Assembly (NCBI RefSeq): GCF_004343775.1
Contig: NZ_PTXL01000002.1
Location: forward strand, 682,001 to 746,000
DNA from: Burkholderia sp. SRS-46
GTDB taxonomy: Bacteria; Pseudomonadota; Gammaproteobacteria; Burkholderiales; Burkholderiaceae
Length of the DNA stretch: 64,000 bases
Direction: 5' to 3'
Each line of letters begins with the position of its first letter. Position 1 is the stretch's first letter. Made by a program: the position numbers and the translations under genes. The notes below the pieces were generated by a model. The model ran no database searches, had not been told where the DNA came from, and saw only the letters and a list, made by a program, of their open reading frames with translations. Positions 60,893-64,000 of the stretch are shown in pieces.

Positions 60893-62131
60893 ATGTACGC
60901 AGCAAATCGGGGAGCGCGCTATCGCGCGCGGCGCAGTACGCACTGGCTGACGGCCGATCGCATCGTGCCGTACAGCTGCGCGATGCTGGTGCTCATCGCG
61001 CTCACGCTGGGCGCGTGGGCGTGGACGACGCATGGCTTCACCGCCAACACGGCGATCCGTCCGGGCGTCGATTTCGCGGTGTTCTGGACCGCGTCCGACC
61101 TGATCCTGCACGGGCAGGTCGCGACCATCTACGATTTCCATCTGTTCTCGCAGGCCGAGCTGCAGCGGTTCGGCGCCTACCTGCATCACGGCTTCCTGCC
61201 GTGGCTGTATCCGCCGACGATGCTGCTGCTCGTCGTGCCGTTCGCTTTCGTGCCGTTTCTGCCCGCATTCTTCCTATTTTTCGCGGGCAGCTTTCTATGC
61301 TATGCGCGAGGCGTCGCCGGCCTGTCCGGGCTGCGCACGCACCTCGCGCGCCCCCAGGCCGCCACGCTCGCGATATGCGCGTTTCCCGGCGTGTTCATCG
61401 CGATCGTCAGCGGCCAGAACGGGCTGCTGACCGCCGGCATCGCGGCGCTCGCGCTGCGCCATCTCGAGCGGCGGCCAGTGCTCGCGGGGCTGCTGGTCAG
61501 CCTGCTGGCGATCAAGCCGCAGCTGGCCGTGCTGTTTCCGCTCGTGCTGATCGCGACGCACAACTGGCGTGCGTTCGGCGCCGCGGCGGCCGGCACCGCG
61601 CTGTTTGCCGGCGCCAGCGTCGCGCTCGGCGGCGGCACCGCGCTGCACGGTTTCGCGAACGGGATGTCGCTGGCGCGCGAGATGGTCGTCGAATACGGCG
61701 TGTCGTACTGGCAGGTGTCGCCCTCGCCGTTCGCGGCGCTGCGGCTCGCCGGCGTGTCGCTGCCGATCGCGTACGCGGCGCAGGCGGCGGTTGCGCTGCT
61801 CGCCGCGACGGCCGCGGTCACCGTGTGGCGCCGCACGCGCGACATGCGCCTGCGCGGCGCGGCGCTCGCGGTCGCGACGCTGCTGACGACGCCGTATCTG
61901 TGGCACTACGAACTGCCGTGGCTCGGCCTCGCGGTGTTTTGCCTGGTGGCGTACGGCCTCGACGAAGGCTGGCTGCCCGGCGACCAGCCCGTGATCGTGC
62001 TCGCATGGCTGCTGCCCGCGTTCGAGTTCGTCAATCGCCTGCTGCTGCTGCCGCAGTTCGGGCCGGTCGTGCTGCTGAGCGTGCTGTTCGTCGTCGTGCG
62101 CCGCGCGTCGCTCGCGCGGAGGGCCACATGA
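60893..62131 (+). CDS. GT87-type membrane glycosyltransferase (first copy)
   Basis: 412 residues, about ten membrane helices. DUF2029/GT87 family, polyprenyl-phosphate-mannose-dependent transferases. The likely catalytic Asp is in GVDFAVFWTASDLI after the first helix. Hallmarks shared with the next gene are GQNGLLTAG and KPQLAVLFPL. The stop overlaps the next ATG by 4 bp (ATGA), so the genes are coupled. The acceptor is unknown. Confidence 0.82.
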   Translation: MYAANRGARYRARRSTHWLTADRIVPYSCAMLVLIALTLGAWAWTTHGFTANTAIRPGVDFAVFWTASDLILHGQVATIYDFHLFSQAELQRFGAYLHHGFLPWLYPPTMLLLVVPFAFVPFLPAFFLFFAGSFLCYARGVAGLSGLRTHLARPQAATLAICAFPGVFIAIVSGQNGLLTAGIAALALRHLERRPVLAGLLVSLLAIKPQLAVLFPLVLIATHNWRAFGAAAAGTALFAGASVALGGGTALHGFANGMSLAREMVVEYGVSYWQVSPSPFAALRLAGVSLPIAYAAQAAVALLAATAAVTVWRRTRDMRLRGAALAVATLLTTPYLWHYELPWLGLAVFCLVAYGLDEGWLPGDQPVIVLAWLLPAFEFVNRLLLLPQFGPVVLLSVLFVVVRRASLARRAT

Positions 62132-63510
62132 TGCAGATCCGCCACCCCGAGCGCCACGCGCTGCCCGCGTTCGATGCGCATCCCGAGCTGCCGGCGGCCG
62201 GCCCGCACCGCCGGCCCCACTGGCTGTCGCTGCGCCGCGTGCGTACCTATGCGCAGGTCGCGCTGTGCTGCTACCTGCTGTTCGCCGCGATCTACGTCGT
62301 GCGCCTGCTCGGCCCGCATGGCCACGCGCTGCCGGCGCCCGTGGCCGACTTCGCGCCGACCTGGAGCGCCGCATGGCTCGCCGCGCACGGGCAAGCGCTC
62401 GACGCATGGCGCGTCGCGGCGCTGCACGCGGTCGAGGTGCACGCCATCGCGTCGCTGCATGGCGCGCCGGCCGGCCTGCCGTGGCGCTATCCGCCCACCA
62501 CGCTGCTGCTGGCGACGCCGCTCGGCTGGCTCTCGTACGCAGTCGCGGCGATCGTGTGGCTCGGCGGCGCGTGCGCGCTGTTCGCCGTCGCGTGCCGCCT
62601 GATCGTGCAGCGCCGCTCCGCCGCACTGTGCGCATGGGCGTTCCCCGGCATGTTCATCGCGACGGTCACCGGCCAGGACGGCCTGCTCACCGCGTCGCTC
62701 GCCGGCTTCGGCCTGTTGCTGCTGCAGCGGCGCCCGATCGCCGCCGGTGTCTGCTTCGGGATGCTGAGCATGAAGCCGCAGCTGGCCGTGCTGTTCCCGC
62801 TCGCGCTGCTGTGCGCCGCGCAATGGCGCGCGCTCGCCGCGTGGGCCGCGACCGTCGCGGGCCTCGCCGCGCTCGCGACGCTCGCGTTCGGCGCGGATGC
62901 CTGGACCGCGTTCGCGCAGGCGCTCGACGCCGCGCACCGCACGGCCGGCGCCGTGCCGTCGCTGCTCGCGCGCATGCCGACCACACAGGCGATGGCCGCG
63001 CTGGCCGGCTGGCCGCCGGTCGTCGCGCTGGCACTGCAGGCGCTGGCGGCCGTGTGCGCGGTGGCGGCCGTCTGCTATGCATGGCGCGGCAGCTGCACGT
63101 ATGCGCTACGCGCCGCGACGCTCGTCTGCGCGACGCTGCTCGCCGCACCGTCGCTGATCGACGGCGATCTCGCGTGGTACGGCATCCTGATCGCCTGGTA
63201 TGCGCGCCATGCGTTCGCGTTCGGCTGGCGGCGCTTCGATCGCGAATGGCTCGCGCTGCTGTGGGCGACGCCGCTCGGCGGCCTCGCCGTCGCGCATCTG
63301 CACGTGCAGTTCATGCCGCTCGTCGCGGCCGTGTCGCTGCTGCTGCTCGTCACGCGCATCGCGCACGAACGACACGATGCGCCCTGCATGCCGGACGCGC
63401 ACGACAGCGCGACCGACACCGATTTCACGCACGCCGTGCGGCCGCGCCATGCGTCGCCACGGCTTCATCGATTCGACCGCCAGCCGCTGCCGTTCGGCAT
63501 CCGGCACTGA
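62128..63510 (+). CDS. GT87-type membrane glycosyltransferase (second copy)
   Basis: 460 residues, paralogue of the preceding gene: ADFAPTWSAAW matches its catalytic segment, GQDGLLTAS and KPQLAVLFPL are shared. About ten helices; a hydrophilic C-terminal tail of about 45 residues is rich in His/Arg/Asp. ATG at 62128 is followed at once by a second ATG. GGAGGG upstream supports it. Confidence 0.8.
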   Translation: MMQIRHPERHALPAFDAHPELPAAGPHRRPHWLSLRRVRTYAQVALCCYLLFAAIYVVRLLGPHGHALPAPVADFAPTWSAAWLAAHGQALDAWRVAALHAVEVHAIASLHGAPAGLPWRYPPTTLLLATPLGWLSYAVAAIVWLGGACALFAVACRLIVQRRSAALCAWAFPGMFIATVTGQDGLLTASLAGFGLLLLQRRPIAAGVCFGMLSMKPQLAVLFPLALLCAAQWRALAAWAATVAGLAALATLAFGADAWTAFAQALDAAHRTAGAVPSLLARMPTTQAMAALAGWPPVVALALQALAAVCAVAAVCYAWRGSCTYALRAATLVCATLLAAPSLIDGDLAWYGILIAWYARHAFAFGWRRFDREWLALLWATPLGGLAVAHLHVQFMPLVAAVSLLLLVTRIAHERHDAPCMPDAHDSATDTDFTHAVRPRHASPRLHRFDRQPLPFGIRH

Positions 63511-63535
63511 TGCGGCGCTCACAGGGGGAAACGTC

Positions 63536-64000
63536 ATGCGGGCTCTCATCCATCCACCGCTCATTTCGCTGGTCGTGCCGTTCTACAACGAAGGCGAGGC
63601 CGTCGAGCACTTCTTCGATGTCGTGATGCCGCTGATGAGCGGGATCGACGGCATCCGTTTCGAGATCGTGTGCGTCAACGACGGCAGCCGCGACGACACG
63701 CTCGACCGCCTGATCGCGGCCGGCGCGAAGGACCGGCGGGTGCGCGTGATCGACCTCACGCGCAACTTCGGCAAGGAAGCGGCGCTCACGGCGGGCATCG
63801 ACGAGGCCGTGGGCGACGCGGTGATCCCGCTCGACGCGGACCTGCAGGACCCGCCGTCGCTGATCCCGGTGATGATCGAGCACTGGCGCGACGGCGCGGA
63901 AGTCGTCGCCGCGCGGCGCACCAACCGCGCGTGCGATTCGTTCGCGAAGCGCACCGCGGCAAAACTCTACTACCGTGTGCACAACGCGCTGTCGGAAGTG
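63536..64000 (+). CDS. GT2 glycosyltransferase, DPM1/GtrB-like (partial)
   Basis: First 155 codons; continues past the window. GT-A signature LISLVVPFYNEGEAV, CVNDGSRDDT, LTRNFGKEAALTAGID and the nucleotide-sugar Asp in PLDADLQDPP match polyprenyl-phosphate sugar synthases (DPM1, GtrB, ArnC type). It likely makes the lipid-linked sugar used by the two GT87 enzymes upstream. GGGGGAAA lies 5-12 nt before the ATG. Confidence 0.85.
   Translation, partial: MRALIHPPLISLVVPFYNEGEAVEHFFDVVMPLMSGIDGIRFEIVCVNDGSRDDTLDRLIAAGAKDRRVRVIDLTRNFGKEAALTAGIDEAVGDAVIPLDADLQDPPSLIPVMIEHWRDGAEVVAARRTNRACDSFAKRTAAKLYYRVHNALSEV

Noticed and set aside
60340-62127. Upstream extension of the second GT87 frame, 1056 codons in total
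   Set aside because: The extension is the shifted frame of the first GT87 gene and non-coding DNA; ATG 62128 has a good ribosome site.
1-64000. CRISPR arrays, insertion sequences, phage genes
   Set aside because: No regularly spaced direct repeats, transposase or integrase reading frames were found on either strand.

Overview
The window is high-GC (roughly two thirds G+C), densely coded DNA from a betaproteobacterium, most likely a chromosome of the Burkholderia cepacia complex. This is inferred from the gene neighbourhoods (rpsU-yqeY-dnaG-rpoD; xseB-ispA-dxs; a DUF3563 gene; a Tad pilus locus), the protein sequences and the codon use. No phage, insertion sequence, CRISPR array or rRNA was seen. 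The only tRNA sign is a fragment at the left edge.

Left third (1-27 kb) is core genome. The macromolecular-synthesis operon (rpsU, yqeY, dnaG, rpoD) runs leftward. tsaD runs rightward from an extended -10 promoter. folE2 and the isoprenoid cluster xseB-ispA-dxs follow on the minus strand. Then come a Rieske oxygenase, a two-domain sulfurtransferase, a Tat-exported dienelactone hydrolase, a type II NADH dehydrogenase, polA, a LOG-family nucleosidase, amn, thrB and the ohrR/ohr peroxide pair with visible palindromic operators.

Middle (27-46 kb) is more accessory. It holds a 58-residue DUF3563 gene whose -10 box lies inside a perfect palindrome, a PHB-depolymerase-like esterase, a PAP2 phosphatase, modABC with modE, a CYTH-CHAD protein, a tautomerase/LysR pair, a DMT transporter, a degenerate histidine kinase and a CNNM/CorC protein. 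It also holds several proteins that keep a family fold but have lost key residues (a TreZ-like GH13 protein, a ThiE-like protein, the CYTH domain). A glutathione S-transferase gene has a nonsense codon and a cluster of changes confined to its first 27 codons. A RES/Xre toxin-antitoxin pair and an orphan amino-acid binding protein close the region.

Right third (46.7-59.8 kb) is a complete-looking Tad (Flp) pilus operon on the minus strand: three Flp pilins, TadV peptidase, an unusual AAA-type ATPase, RcpC/CpaB, an RcpA/CpaC secretin with a 171-residue Ala/Pro-rich tail, a small lipoprotein, TadG-, TadF- and TadE-type pseudopilins, TadZ, TadA, TadB and TadC. No TadD follows TadC. Divergent from it, across about 1 kb of non-coding DNA, two paralogous GT87-type membrane glycosyltransferases and a GT2 glycosyltransferase (cut by the window end) form a likely polyprenyl-phosphate-sugar module. 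A role in glycosylating the pilus or cell surface is a hypothesis only.

Most of the window is ordinary Burkholderia chromosome. The parts most worth a second look are the AAA ATPase and secretin tail of the Tad locus with the adjacent glycosyltransferases, the DUF3563 palindrome-promoter, the broken GST, the pseudo-enzymes, and the polA/LOG start codons that are one base apart.
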